Positions 45,898-55,960 of a stretch of 64,000 nucleotides of DNA are shown in pieces; position 1 is the first letter of the stretch; each line of letters opens with the position of its first letter. A model generated the notes under the pieces. That model saw nothing but the letters and a program-made list of their open reading frames with translations. It was not told the DNA's origin and made no database searches. The translations under genes were made by a program, and so were the position numbers. Origin of the DNA: Hippopus hippopus (Eukaryota; Mollusca; Bivalvia; Cardiida; Cardiidae); the NCBI GenBank assembly GCA_946811185.2, contig OX328102.1, positions 50,631,619-50,695,618 of the forward strand, read 5' to 3'.

Positions 45898-46656
45898 ATG
45901 GCCGACAAACGGATGCGCTGGAAAGGACGATTTGAGTTTGTTTTTGCTTCTTTTGGCTACACGATTGGACTTGGTAACCTGTGGCGATTTCCACAGAAGT
46001 GTTATTCTAACGGAGGCGGTGTTTTTCTGATACCCTACCTGCTTTGTGTCGTACTTTGCACAATTCCGACACTGTTTCTGGAATTCAGTCTAGGGCAGAT
46101 CACATCCGAGGGCTGCATAAAGGTGTGGAAATTCTCACCGCTGATTCAAGGCGTTGGTTTGGCGATTTGGTTCAACCTACTTATGTGCGTCATCTACTAC
46201 AATGTTCTCCTCATGTACGCATTGTACTACATGATGGTGTCTTTTATCAGTATCGGTGCAGATCTACCCTGGTCGCATTGCAGAGCAGAGGACAACTGGA
46301 GTTCCGAACAATGTCGATCACCGGTGGTCATCGATAGGGACAAAAGTACCCCGACTGAGGTCAACCAAGCCATGGCAAAACTCATGAACGAGACTTGTAT
46401 CTCTGACCTAGGAACCAAACTTGGGGTAACACCGTATTCGTTATCAGTCCAAGACTTTGAAAACAGTTTTTCGTCATGCAAGGTGGAGTTTTTCACTCCC
46501 GAGGAGGAATATTGGACAAGGCTCGTCCTTGGGGTCCATAAATCTGGCGGCTTCGATGATCTTGGGGCAATTCAAGGTCGCAATGTGATAATGTTATTGG
46601 CTGTGTGGATGATCGTTTACTACTGCTGTATACGTGGAATACGCTCCATCGCAAAG
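45898..46656 (+). CDS. SLC6-family sodium/chloride-dependent transporter, exon 1 (N-terminus to TM5 start)
   Basis: Plasma-membrane symporter that uses Na+ and Cl- gradients to import a small amine or amino acid. The ATG lies in a good context (aagatggcc), and its 253 codons begin with a short N-terminus (MADKRMRWKGRFEFVFASFG) that fits family alignment directly before TM1. TM1 has GLGNLWRFP, TM2 FLEFSLGQITSEG, TM3 MCVIYYNVLLMYALYYM. The large EL2 loop follows, with the paired cysteines HCRAEDNWSSEQC and sequons NWS and NET. An unusual feature is FPQK where most members have FPY. The exon ends at AAG (46656) before the donor GTACAA. The frame continues 17 codons into the intron and stops. Substrate unknown. 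A single exon for TM1-4 is large for this gene family. Confidence 0.9.
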
Positions 46657-46664
46657 GTACAAAG

Positions 46665-46928
46665 GAGCTTTGCTCTGACAAAAGGGGGCTTGATGAATCA
46701 ACTTTAGGCATCATACCAATCAAGCCATCTTATAATTATGGATCCATAAAATCCATTTGTAGAACAACCGACAGAATCATGAGATACACTGGTCCTTTGA
46801 CATGCAGAAAATTGACCAAAAGCAAAAGGCTTCGACCCAGGTCAGCCTGCGCGGACTTCGCAGGCTAACCTAGATCAATTCTTTTTGCAGATACATTAAA
46901 CCCCCTTTTTTCACATAGCATGGTTCAA
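46665..46928 (+). repeat. Family A MITE eight bases after the exon 1 donor
   Basis: Ends agctttgctctgacaaaagg and ccccctttttt cacatagca; centre ccaggtcagcctgcgcgg / cgcaggctaacctag. It starts directly behind the 5' splice site of the transporter intron. Confidence 0.88.
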
Positions 46929-47034
46929 ATTAACCTGCTAAATAAGTTAAATGCAAAACTTCCCAGCCAATAGTAAAAAATACCCAAAATATTATGTAAC
47001 GGAGTTATTAATTTGAGAAAATATCTCTTTATCG

Positions 47035-47102
47035 AAGATAGTAGATCAAAGATCAGACTGCACATTCTATGCAGTCTGGTCTTAATCTGCATTATCCGCA
47101 AA
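47035..47102. repeat. Family C palindrome (intronic)
   Basis: gtagatcaaagatcagactg pairs with cagtctggtcttaatctgc. Confidence 0.78.
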
Positions 47103-47164
47103 AGGTCACTGAGTCGCGCTTAGCAGCCTAAGGGTTAATATCACATAAAACGTTTTTCTGCCGA

Positions 47165-47312
47165 ATTAATTATTTACCACGCGGCAAAAATTTAAACTCA
47201 TCCAAATTCAAAGCTGCTGCAGATCACAAAATGGAATGTGGTTCTAATGACGAGCTTGATCTCTGGACCGGTAGAAAATATTGTGTAAAAAGAAGAAAAT
47301 GCTGGTTTTGCA
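47165..47312 (+). repeat. Family B MITE (partial, intronic)
   Basis: Arm ttatttaccacgcggcaaaa and half hairpin gtaaaaagaagaaaatgctg. Confidence 0.68.
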
Positions 47313-47924
47313 ACAACGGGTATATACAGCATTCGCCTGTAGAGTCCTTTTACGACGTATATGGCAATTCTTTTTTAACGGACAGATTTTTTTAAAACTT
47401 TGCACATACAAAGCTCATCATGTCGCTAGAAGATTGCAGTAAAAAAAGATGTGGGTCACCTTGCTCGTTTCTGAGAAATTTGCCTTTGAAAAAGGTATAT
47501 ACAGTTCCGAAATTCAGCTTATTGGATTTGGAGCTCCTTTCTTTAATAGTCAGTTAAACATGAAAATTACAGGAAAATATACAAATATACATCATTTTAA
47601 TGAAAATTCATATATTTTTGCACAAAAAATATATTATAAAAGCCTGGTTTTGAGCATGGTAAATGTACAAATATGCATGTTATATATAGACCATTGAGTT
47701 AAAAAGGGTGATAATTTGATCGAATTAAGGGTTAATCTTTAAAAGATACATACTTTCTAACGGACAGATTTTTGTTAAACTTTCCACACTTATAGTATTT
47801 ATAATTCTAAACAATAACAAAAAATAAAAATGGCACCTATCCGCGCTTATTTCGTCAGAAAACAAGGTTGAAGGTCACTGGAAGTTATTTTGTCAAGGAA
47901 AAAAATAGGATAAAAGCTCAGTAG

Positions 47925-47998
47925 ACATGGTGGGAAAAGGAGAAATTGCTCAATAGGACCGATTTCTCCTTTTCCAACAATAATTTTCAAAGCGGAAA
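47925..47998. repeat. Family B hairpin core (intronic)
   Basis: gggaaaaggagaaattgctc / ccgatttctccttttccaac. Confidence 0.78.
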
Positions 47999-48327
47999 CA
48001 GCTATACTTCCACAGCTTTAAATTTCCTGCCTTTGTTTTCTTGTTTGGTGTGTAACGCCATGTCAGCAGCATTTTAATCATTTTACGGTGACAGTTCAAA
48101 GATCCATTTTTTTCTCTTCACCAATACTACCCGATGAAAGTGCTACTTGTTTCAGTGCACCAATAGTATTACCATTATGTGCAAAAAATACATAGGTGCA
48201 CTTTTGATTCAATATCCACGACAAAAATACATGCGCAGTAGGATGCGCGCGAACATTTGTCACATACGGCGTTAAACTGAGAATACTATGTCCCTCTAAG
48301 AGACAGTGTAATACATCTAACAATTCT

Positions 48328-48508
48328 AATAAACCCATTTTGGCTAATAACCGACTGAATCGTTATAAGACCGGTCCTTGGACATGCAGAAAATTTACCA
48401 ATAGCAAAAAGTTTCGACCCACGTCAGCCTGCGCGAACTGTGTGGGCTGACATGGTCGATACTTGTTGCAGTTGCATTAAACTCCCTTTGCACAGAGCAT
48501 GGATGATA
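48328..48508 (+). repeat. Family A MITE, 5'-truncated (intronic)
   Basis: Retains ttggacatgcagaaaattta, centre acgtcagcctgcgcg / gtgggctgacatgg and right end tccctttgcacagagcatgg. Confidence 0.78.
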
Positions 48509-49617
48509 TACAATTACATTCAGCGATCACAAATTTCATTTTGTGAAATTAAGAGTTTTAGACTTTAATACCATGCTCTTTTCTCATGTTTTGAAACTGA
48601 GTTGCTTAACACGGAACTGTAGCTATGCAATACGAAATTTTCAAATGTCCAGGGCTTTTTGCGTTGAATAATTATCTTCGCTTGAGTTTACACATTCTTA
48701 AACTAGTGTTAAAGATAAGATCGCTAGTCTATTGCCATTCAGATTGACTTAGATTCGAATGTAAACAAAAAGCCCCACAGTCGCCAAACAATGCCCCACA
48801 GAAAATAATTCTCCCGGTTGGAAATCGTAATTCTGTTTAATACGACAATGTTGACACGAACTACAAAATCTCAACCACTCCAATATGAACAAGGTCTACT
48901 TACAAAGTCGTATGTACCTAGACAGAACAAGATGTCATGGATAGGACACAATTTGTTTGCTGATATAATATAAATTAAGTCTCTGACCTACGCAAATCAG
49001 ACCCATCTTTACTTATCCCAACGCAACCCTTTTTCACCCTCGTGTTTAAAGCGGGTGTTGTAGGTCTCGTCGAGCTATGAGTTTGTCCAACCGATACGAA
49101 AGTGAAAAGGCATGCAAACTTCATCTAAAAGTGAACTCTAAACGGTATTAAAATGCCAAATCGTTTGAGTCGAACCGGGTCGAACATGATAACCGGATTG
49201 GATTATTTTTCTTCAAACTTGTATGGAACAATCAAGTTTTGTCTTTACCATGGCCGCTTATTCCACATTCGCTGGTCTTTCAGTACTTTCAGTATTTTGA
49301 TTTAATAATGTGCATGAAGTTGAATATCCAGGTCCGTATTCACAATAAAAAAAATGTAATTTCAAAGTAGGTTCTGAAGGGCTGAACCAATTTTTTTAAC
49401 CAATCAAAAGTTGCGTTACTTTCTGAATCTAGAATAAGACTACGTATGAAACGAAAAATGATTGGTGAATACGGGCACGGTGTTTCTCTCTTTTAAAGCA
49501 CTTGGAGGTTTTGAGTCAACTACTGTGACAGTTTGTTGCTTTCCTAATTTGTTTTCAACCCTATCCTTAGTGTGTACAAACCAAATAACAAGTCGACTGG
49601 AATAAATTTTATTTCAG

Positions 49618-50436
49618 GTTGTGTATATTACGGCGACGTTCCCGTTTGCTTTACTCTTTATTTTGCTTCTTCGTGGGGTGACACTAGATGGTCATTATGA
49701 AGGGATAAAATACTACATGAAACCTGACTGGGCAAAGCTGTCAGATCTACAAATATGGTCCAGTGGAGCCACACAAGCAATTTACTCACTGGGCGTGGCT
49801 TTTGGCACTCAGATAAGTCTTGCAAGTCATAACCAAGTCAACAATAACGTCCTGAGAGACGCCATTCTTATCGGCATCGTTAACTCCTGCATCAGTTTCT
49901 TTGGCGGCTTTGTCATATTTTCCTTTTTGGGCCACGCGTCTGAGAGGCTGAACAAACCAATCGATCAAATCTTTGACCATGGACCTGGTATTCTATTTAT
50001 ATCCTATGTTCAAGGGATTTCCCAACTTCCAGCAGCCTCGTTTTGGTCGTTTCTATTTTTTCTAACGGTATTCACGTTTGGCCTCGACTCCGAGTTTATG
50101 ATGGTATGGACGTTATACGATAGCATTGAAGACTTATTCCCAACAATTTTCAAGAAACGCGGAAAATGGATTTTGATAGCTGCCTGCCTGATTTTGTTCG
50201 TGTTGAGCCTTCCCCATGTGACGGAAGGCGGCATCCATCTTGTAATGCTCATGGAGCGGTATACCTCGGATTTTACCATTGTCCTTTTCGTCATACTGGA
50301 AATGGTTGCAGTTTGTTGGATATACGGTATCAATCGCTTCATCAAGCAAGTAGAAGGAATTATAGGGAAAAAGCCGAAAGCGTTTTGGTGGTTTTGGAAA
50401 TTTACATGGATGGTCAGCTGTCCGGCATATGCTGTG
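49618..50436 (+). CDS. SLC6-family transporter, exon 2 (TM5 to TM10)
   Basis: 273 codons in phase 0 from the acceptor at 49616-49617. It starts VVYITATFPFALLFILLLRG, the conserved TM5 opening. TM6 has IYSLGVAFGTQISLASHNQ followed by NNNVLRDA (usual family form SLGxGxG ... SYNxFxNNxxRDA), TM8 has FTFGLDSEFMMVWTLYD with the Asp-Ser pair of the second sodium site, and the TM10 segment ends WKFTWMVSC. The donor gtaaga after GTG at 50436 is strong; without splicing the frame stops six codons later. TM11-12 and the C-terminus (about 80-110 residues) must be on another exon that I could not find before 64000. It is either outside the window, very diverged, or lost. Confidence 0.9.
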
Positions 50437-50511
50437 GTAAGATTTACTTTTTAAACTCAATATTAATTCTACGAGTATACTCCCAATCCCAACTTTTGAT
50501 GAGCCTGTTCA

Positions 50512-50642
50512 GGAAGGTCTTTGAAATAATTTTGGGAAAAGGAGAAATTGCAACAATGTTTTCGATCCTTCTTATCATTTAAGCCACATTTAATTTGTCG
50601 CCTGTAAACATTTCAGAATTTAGAACAGTTTTCTCATCTCTC
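50512..50642 (-). repeat. Family B MITE, partial
   Basis: Half hairpin gggaaaaggagaaattgcaa and an arm fragment tttaatttgtcgcctgtaaac, shortly after the transporter exon. Confidence 0.68.
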
Positions 50643-51391
50643 GAATAGTAAAATACCTCACAGCGCCTTGTTGATTTACTGTGGCCTTCCTTAGACTACG
50701 ACTTCGTTTTCCCCCCATAGACGTTTCATCCTCAGTGAGAGCAGAATATTAGATATCAGGGTCTGTATTTATAAACCATTCTTAAGAACATTCTTAATCA
50801 AATTATAGATTTAGAAAATAACACAACTAGGGGTCTCCTCTCGACCATAATTATCGAGAACCACAATAGTCGGACTTTTTTGCTACACAAATTCTTAAAA
50901 TAGGAAAACTTTTCCACTTTTAGACCCAGACTTTACATTGAAAAGTCAAAATTATTGAGATCTAATTTCGAGTTTCTATGTAAACTTGATTAAAAAGTGA
51001 AAACGTCTCAGTTTTTGACATGAACATAGTTGTCTTGAAGTACAATTGCAGCAGTAAAAAAAAAAACGTTAATACTTTTCCCTTTCTCGACCAAGTTTTT
51101 ACATAAGAAAAGTCGAAATTAGTGAGAAGTAGTTTCAGCTTTCTCTGGGTAAACAACTAGTTAGAAAAAGAAGATTTCTTTTATCCTTTTCAGTAGTTTT
51201 TAGAAATTTAACATTTAATAATATACTTTTATTTCATGCTTTTCGGTAGTTTATCGAGAAATAATGGTGGATTATGGTTTAATATTTCATGGTTACGACC
51301 AGTGAAAAATACCGATTTTATATTTAACTCTTCAATTAAACGCAGAAACAATACTTCCCCGAACTAGTTACCAGGGTAGGCAGCGCGTGAC
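50643..51391. other. Stretch without recognised gene
   Basis: Searched for a further transporter exon without success. Nothing else recognised. Confidence 0.4.
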
Positions 51392-51613
51392 TTTAAGGTC
51401 TACGACCCCTAACTCTCATATTAAAAGACTGAAGCTGTCGAGATTGGCCGAATAGCCTTCACGAAAACGTCGATTTTACACGATATTTACCGATGAGTTA
51501 GTGAGTCTACGGCCCTTAACTCTCATATTAAAAGACGGAAGCTGCCGAGATTGGCCGAATAGTCCTTACGAAAACGTCGATGTTTACCGATGGTAGGGGC
51601 CGTAGACCTTAAA
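51392..51613. repeat. Inverted-repeat unit with internal 107-bp duplication
   Basis: tttaaggtctacgacccct at 51392 is inverted at 51592-51613 (ggggccgtagaccttaaa; 20 of 22 bases pair). Between them a segment starting aactctcatattaaaagac occurs twice, 107 bp apart. Confidence 0.8.
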
Positions 51614-51806
51614 CCAGAGAGAAATATGACGTAATTTACGCACATTTACCCTACTGTTTTCGCGCTACACGTAATATTGTAATGCGTTCTAAAGGGGGGG
51701 GGGGTACGCCACGGGGAATTTACCGAAAACAACCGTACTGGATTTTGACACAAGTCCAAACAGAAAAGGGGTTAGAAGCATGAATTGAATACAATATTTG
51801 TTTTTA

Positions 51807-52205
51807 ATGCCCCCGATTTTTTTTCAGGGGCATATAGTTTTTGTTTAGTCCGTCCGTCCGTTTTCGTGTCCTGGCCATAACTTTTTTTCCTTTTTCCCAA
51901 TTACTCAATTTCAAAACAATTTTGCACAAATGTTAACCATATCGAGAAAATGTGTCATGTACAAAAGTCAAGTCCATAGGTTAAAGGTCAAGGTCACAGC
52001 AAGGTCAAATGTGTTCGGGGGTAAAATTCATGTCCGGGCCATAACTTTTTTCCCTATCATTCAATTTGAAAATAACTTGGCACAAATGTTAACTACGTGG
52101 AGACGATGTGTCATGCACAAGTCATGTCCGTAGTTTAAAGTTTAAGGTCACAGCAAGGTCAAGTGTGTTTGGAGGAGTAATTTTCCTGTCCGGCCTGTAA
52201 CTTGT
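51807..52205 (+). repeat. GTCC-type element, truncated, with about 160-bp x 2.3 repeats
   Basis: Starts atgcccccga...tcaggggcat (hairpin), then a short GTCC microsatellite and units beginning tgtcctggccataacttttt (51866, 52029, 52186). The 3' terminal hairpin is not seen. Confidence 0.72.
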
Positions 52206-52647
52206 TTAATTATGAATGAATTTCAGTATAACTTTGCAGAATTGTTGACCACACAAAGACAATGTGTCGCGCAAAAGAACCATCTCGTGAAAAGCAAAGG
52301 CCATATTTTCACTCGTGGCTTGGCCACTCGTGAAAAGATAGCCCTTGCTTTTCATTCGATGAAAGAAATTTCGATCATACACCGAAACAGACAATTATCC
52401 TCTATAGGTTGAAGTTTTTGACTCATCAATAACAGTTACAGGATAAAAATTTTTAGACTTTGTATGAGAAAGGTTTACCTAGAAATGCAAAAAAGTTTAG
52501 CTCGTATATGTACCTATAATATCTCATAATATTGTAAAGGATTTTTTTCCCTGCAATTTTAGCAGCAGTTTTGTTAATCTATCTGTTTGTAATATCATTA
52601 AGCTTTTTTTATTTGTTTATTTTATTTCATTTATTTTTACTCTTGTT

Positions 52648-52872
52648 CATCCTTTACAAACGGTCCCGTGTTTTAAAGTCCCCGAGAAAAGAGGCTTTTG
52701 AAAACATTGTTGGTAAAGGAGAAAATGCTGGTAACTAGCATTTTCTTCGTTATCCCACAATGTTTTATATCCTTTTAAAGTGACAGTCTATTTCTTGAAT
52801 CATATTAATTTGTGGCCTATTGATACTTTCGATTTGTAATTGTCTAAAATTTTGTTGTATGGTAATAAGTAA
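52648..52872 (-). repeat. Family B MITE (complete)
   Basis: tcctttacaaacggtcccgt to ttgtatggtaataag, with hairpin ggagaaaatgctggtaacta gcattttcttcg. Confidence 0.85.
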
Positions 52873-53027
52873 AGATGAATATACACGAATATACAGGAAA
52901 ATAATAATTAAACACAAAATCCGGCCATGTTATATACATGTAACACTGTATTGCGTGAGGAAAAATATAAACAACAATTTCACTATTTTAAACTCTTTCC
53001 TTGCGTAGTGTGACTCAAGACGCTTTA

Positions 53028-53095
53028 GCAGACTGTGTAGATCAATATCAGACTTCACAGTACGTGCAGTCTGATCTTGTATCTACACAGTCCCA
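53028..53095. repeat. Family C palindrome
   Basis: gactgtgtagatcaatatca pairs with the right half ending cttgtatctacacagtcc. Confidence 0.83.
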
Positions 53096-53194
53096 TAAGA
53101 TGAAGTTTTTCCGACTAAAAATGCCATGAAATCGCTATATAATTTGGGGGTGGGGGTGGGTTCAACCATCAACTATGGAAAATTAACTTGCAGT

Positions 53195-53610
53195 TTACCT
53201 CTTTACCAAAAGGTAAAACTTTAAACTTGTCTAAATTGACAGCATAAGCAGATGTCGAAATACATGGGACTCAAAAACAACTAGGCAAAGTTTGAGCCGA
53301 ATATCTTTAGTACGGGCGAAAGACCACGCCAAAGGCGCGGAATGAAGACCGCCTATAGGTTACACGTATATAGGACATCTCAACCCTGAAGGACAATTTT
53401 TCGGCCATTTTGAATTTGCCCACATGGAGAAAAAGTTGGACTGTATTCGAATATCAGCTTCCTTGACAACAGAAGATTCATTTAACACAAGGAGGATTCA
53501 ACACAGTCTAAATCCACAAGATTAAATTGCAATCACTTTTTGTTAAAATTTTTATAAATCTACACTTTTTCGCCTTTATTTGCAAATCTTAACAAGAAAA
53601 GTTGAACAAA
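53195..53610. other. Family B arm then unassigned sequence
   Basis: ctctttaccaaaaggtaaaac at 53200 is a family B arm; 53280-53610 shows nothing recognised and does not look like a continuation of the polymerase gene. Confidence 0.4.
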
Positions 53611-53950
53611 AACAAGAGGGCCATGATGGCCCTGAAGTCGCTCACCTGAGTCTTTTGACCAAACATGACCCATTTTTAATCTCTTTCGAGATATAATGAC
53701 AAACATTCTATCAAGCTTTCATAATTATTGGACTGAAAATTTGGCCTCTAGCTTGTACACAAGCTTTTTCTAGAATTTCTGTCAGTGACCTACTTTTTAG
53801 CCAAACATAGCTCATTTTCCCATTGTAGATATTATCAAAACAAAGATTCTGACCACCTTTCATAAGTATTGGAAAGAAAATGTGACCTCTAGGGCCTGCA
53901 CAAGGTTTTTCCAAGATTTGACCTAGTGACCTAGTTTTTGACCTGATATG
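53611..53950 (-). repeat. GTCC-type element 3' part (reverse), abutting the viral element
   Basis: caagagggccatgatggccc followed by tcgctcacctgagtcttttg is the reverse complement of the usual 3' end. Two diverged units with gaccaccttt / gaaagaaaatgtgacct follow. It stops at 53950, directly where the polymerase gene is cut. Confidence 0.82.
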
Positions 53951-55459
53951 CTGCGCCTCTATACTTACCTGTAAAATGGCAATGATTTCTTACTTTGTAA
54001 TTAGCATAAGTAAATTCTTTATCACAAATCAAACAATGTGTTTTTTGTTCGTGTTTTGCTTTTTCCTTTTTTGTAATTATCATTTGCCTATTTTGTTGAA
54101 AGTAGTTTTGATGAATTTCTCTTATATCACCTCTTAGCCAGTTTATAAAAACCTCCTCTGCTTCTTCTCCAGTATAACTTCTTTCTATAGGCGCACAAAC
54201 ATCACCATCAAAACATTTTATAAGGTAGTAAAAGCTACAAGGTATGTGCTTTTGGCGTTGTATAGTGTAACTATTTTCTGGGTTTGGCTGGCATGTGTGT
54301 ATAGGTTCTAAAATACTTTCAAAGTCAGCGTATACAGCAAAGGGGACACGGAGTTTTCTAGCATGGTTTTAAAATTTAGCATTGTACCTCTTTCTGGCAT
54401 TTCTAAAGAAACAGGTTCATGATTGTTACAGTATTGCATATGCTTTTCTAAAAGTTTTTTACTACCAAAATGATTCATACAACGCTTAAAAAATTCTATA
54501 CCACCATTGTTAGTTGCTTGTGTTCTCATCGAACCGTTATAGTTCTTTATTAAAGCATAGTGTGTTTCTTCTAAATTTTTAATAAAAAGCAGGTCAATAT
54601 GATTACTTTTTTCATCTTTTGTAAGCCTAAAAGGGTAAATACATTTTTTTATTTTGTCAAACCCATAAACGTTTACACTAATTTCTGAATTTTGTTTCTC
54701 AAACTTATCTGTATCTTTAAAAGATACAGGATACATTATTCCCTCCATGTTCACAGTATGCTCCCTTGCTTGCAAAGCCTTGTCAACTCTTTCTGGATGG
54801 TTTTCTTTAGGATTTAGCGCTCTTAAAACACACCATAAAAAGCATTTGTTATCTTGATTTTTCATGTTGATAACTGCTATTTTATTTACAATCCACTTTG
54901 GTAAAGGTAAATGGCCTCTAGCACGTAAAGGATCATAAACAGTTGTATGTAGTTCTAACTACACTATACTTGCAAAAGTAAAACCGCTACCTTCTCTTTG
55001 AAACAAAGCTAACTTTTCCAAAATTTCATCTATCATATATTGCAACAATGTGTCTATACCTTCCTCATTCAAGTTTACTAATTGCCTAGAGTGGAAAGCA
55101 TATTCCCTCTCTGAGTTAGGGTCTGTGGGCAAATGTAATCTACACCTAAGTACTAACTTTACCTTTGTTTGTAGATTTCTTCGAAGAGTGTTTTGGAGAA
55201 CATCCCTCGTTTCTGTAAAAAACATAGGGGGTGTATAACCTTCTCTACCCTCTATAACATGTTGAGTAGCATACCCTCTAAATGCGGATTGAGCAACTCT
55301 AATCTCAAACGGTTGCCTTGGGGGGTAATTTTCTCTAACATGTTCAACAATTTCATCCAACACTTGTGGTATCTGTGTTGGCTCTACATTACCAGTTAGC
55401 CAATTCCTAAAATCAGTTATTCTTCTTTGTATGGGTTCTGGACAGCTCAGGCTAGTCAT
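53951..55459 (-). pseudogene. Protein-primed DNA polymerase B (Polinton type), N-terminal part, interrupted and truncated
   Basis: Replicative polymerase of self-synthesising elements. The ATG at 55459 opens 166 codons ending FQREGSGFTFASIV, then an in-frame TAG (54959-54961). The same frame continues through a YDPLRARGHLPLP segment into 54865-54308 with CFLWCVLRALNPKENHPERV, a Cys/His pair region and EMPERGT. A frame change near 54360 moves the next part to another frame, where the exonuclease motif YADFES (near 54330) and CLICDKEF ... HCHFTGKYRG are visible. The gene is cut at 53951 by a repeat, so the polymerase palm and thumb are missing. The order of blocks matches DNA_pol_B_2-type proteins of invertebrate Polintons. 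Three independent defects make it nonfunctional. Confidence 0.85.
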
Positions 55460-55527
55460 CTTGCTCCAGAGTAAACATTAGACGCAGCTTGTCTAGCTAC
55501 ATTACCAATATTACGTATGAAATTCAT
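55456..55527 (-). CDS. 23-codon basic ORF overlapping the polymerase start (ATGA)
   Basis: ATG at 55525-55527, TGA at 55456-55458. The TGA shares ATGA with the polymerase ATG at 55457-55459. The peptide starts MNFIRNIGNVARQ and ends in YSGAR, with four Arg and no acidic residues. It could be a small virion core-type peptide, a leader ORF controlling polymerase translation, or chance. Too short for a firm call. Confidence 0.35.
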   Translation of the reverse strand: MNFIRNIGNVARQAASNVYSGAR

Positions 55528-55651
55528 TTTTTAAATGGTAAAAAAAACTTAAACTATTTTATTTTATTTCAAAAATTTTATTATGATTATATCATAATAA
55601 AATTACTGGATTTAATCCTATATTTATTTTTCCAAACTCTTCCATTCCAGT
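55528..55651. promoter_or_regulatory. AT-rich gap between the SAP-like and polymerase genes
   Basis: 124 bp of very AT-rich sequence containing ttattatgattatatcataa (a palindrome-like block around 55577-55600). Possible promoter of the downstream minus-strand genes; inference only. Confidence 0.3.
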
Positions 55652-55939
55652 TTAAATCGTTTGAGGGCAGTGTTCTATAAATTTACCTGCCATGTAAATC
55701 GGTGGAAAATTTTTTATTTCCCCTGTTTCAACATCCTCTAAACTAACTTTTCTAGGATTTTTCATAATAGTTTTTAATCTATCAAACCTAGGATCTTTTT
55801 TCTTTTCTGATTTCGGTGACTCCTCTGGTAACAAACCATGTTCTTTTACCAACTCAACTAACTGCTTTTTATCCCAGTAAGAGCAAAATTTTGTTTTATT
55901 TTCTTTAAGAATTTTTTTTAAATCTGAAATCGTTATCAT
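55652..55939 (-). CDS. Small SAP-like DNA-binding protein of the viral element
   Basis: Intact 95-codon ORF from ATG 55939. Residues 1-35 (MITISDLKKILKENKTKFCS, then WDKKQLVELVKEHGLL) have the helix-turn-helix spacing of SAP-type DNA-binding motifs. The middle is Lys-rich (PKSEKKKDPRFDRLK), and the C-terminal part is unassigned. It starts 21 bp after the stop of the capsid-like gene, in the same orientation, so the two are probably co-expressed. Role in genome or virion organisation is inference. Confidence 0.6.
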   Translation of the reverse strand: MITISDLKKILKENKTKFCSYWDKKQLVELVKEHGLLPEESPKSEKKKDPRFDRLKTIMKNPRKVSLEDVETGEIKNFPPIYMAGKFIEHCPQTI

Positions 55940-55960
55940 CTTTTATAAAAAGAAAAAATC

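Larger units (their letters stand above)
46657..49617 (+). other. SLC6 intron 1 (2961 bp)
   Basis: Donor gtacaa after AAG and acceptor ttttatttcag join phase 0 (SIAK/VVYITATFP), which matches the family at the TM4-TM5 region. The intron holds family A, B and C copies described separately. The rest (47312-47920, 48510-49610) shows no recognised feature. Confidence 0.85.

Noticed and set aside
46044..46496. ORFs in other frames inside the transporter exon
   Set aside because: Shadows of the strong SLC6 coding frame.
50437..53600. Search for the last SLC6 exon (TM11-12)
   Set aside because: No acceptor followed by a hydrophobic frame with family residues was found.
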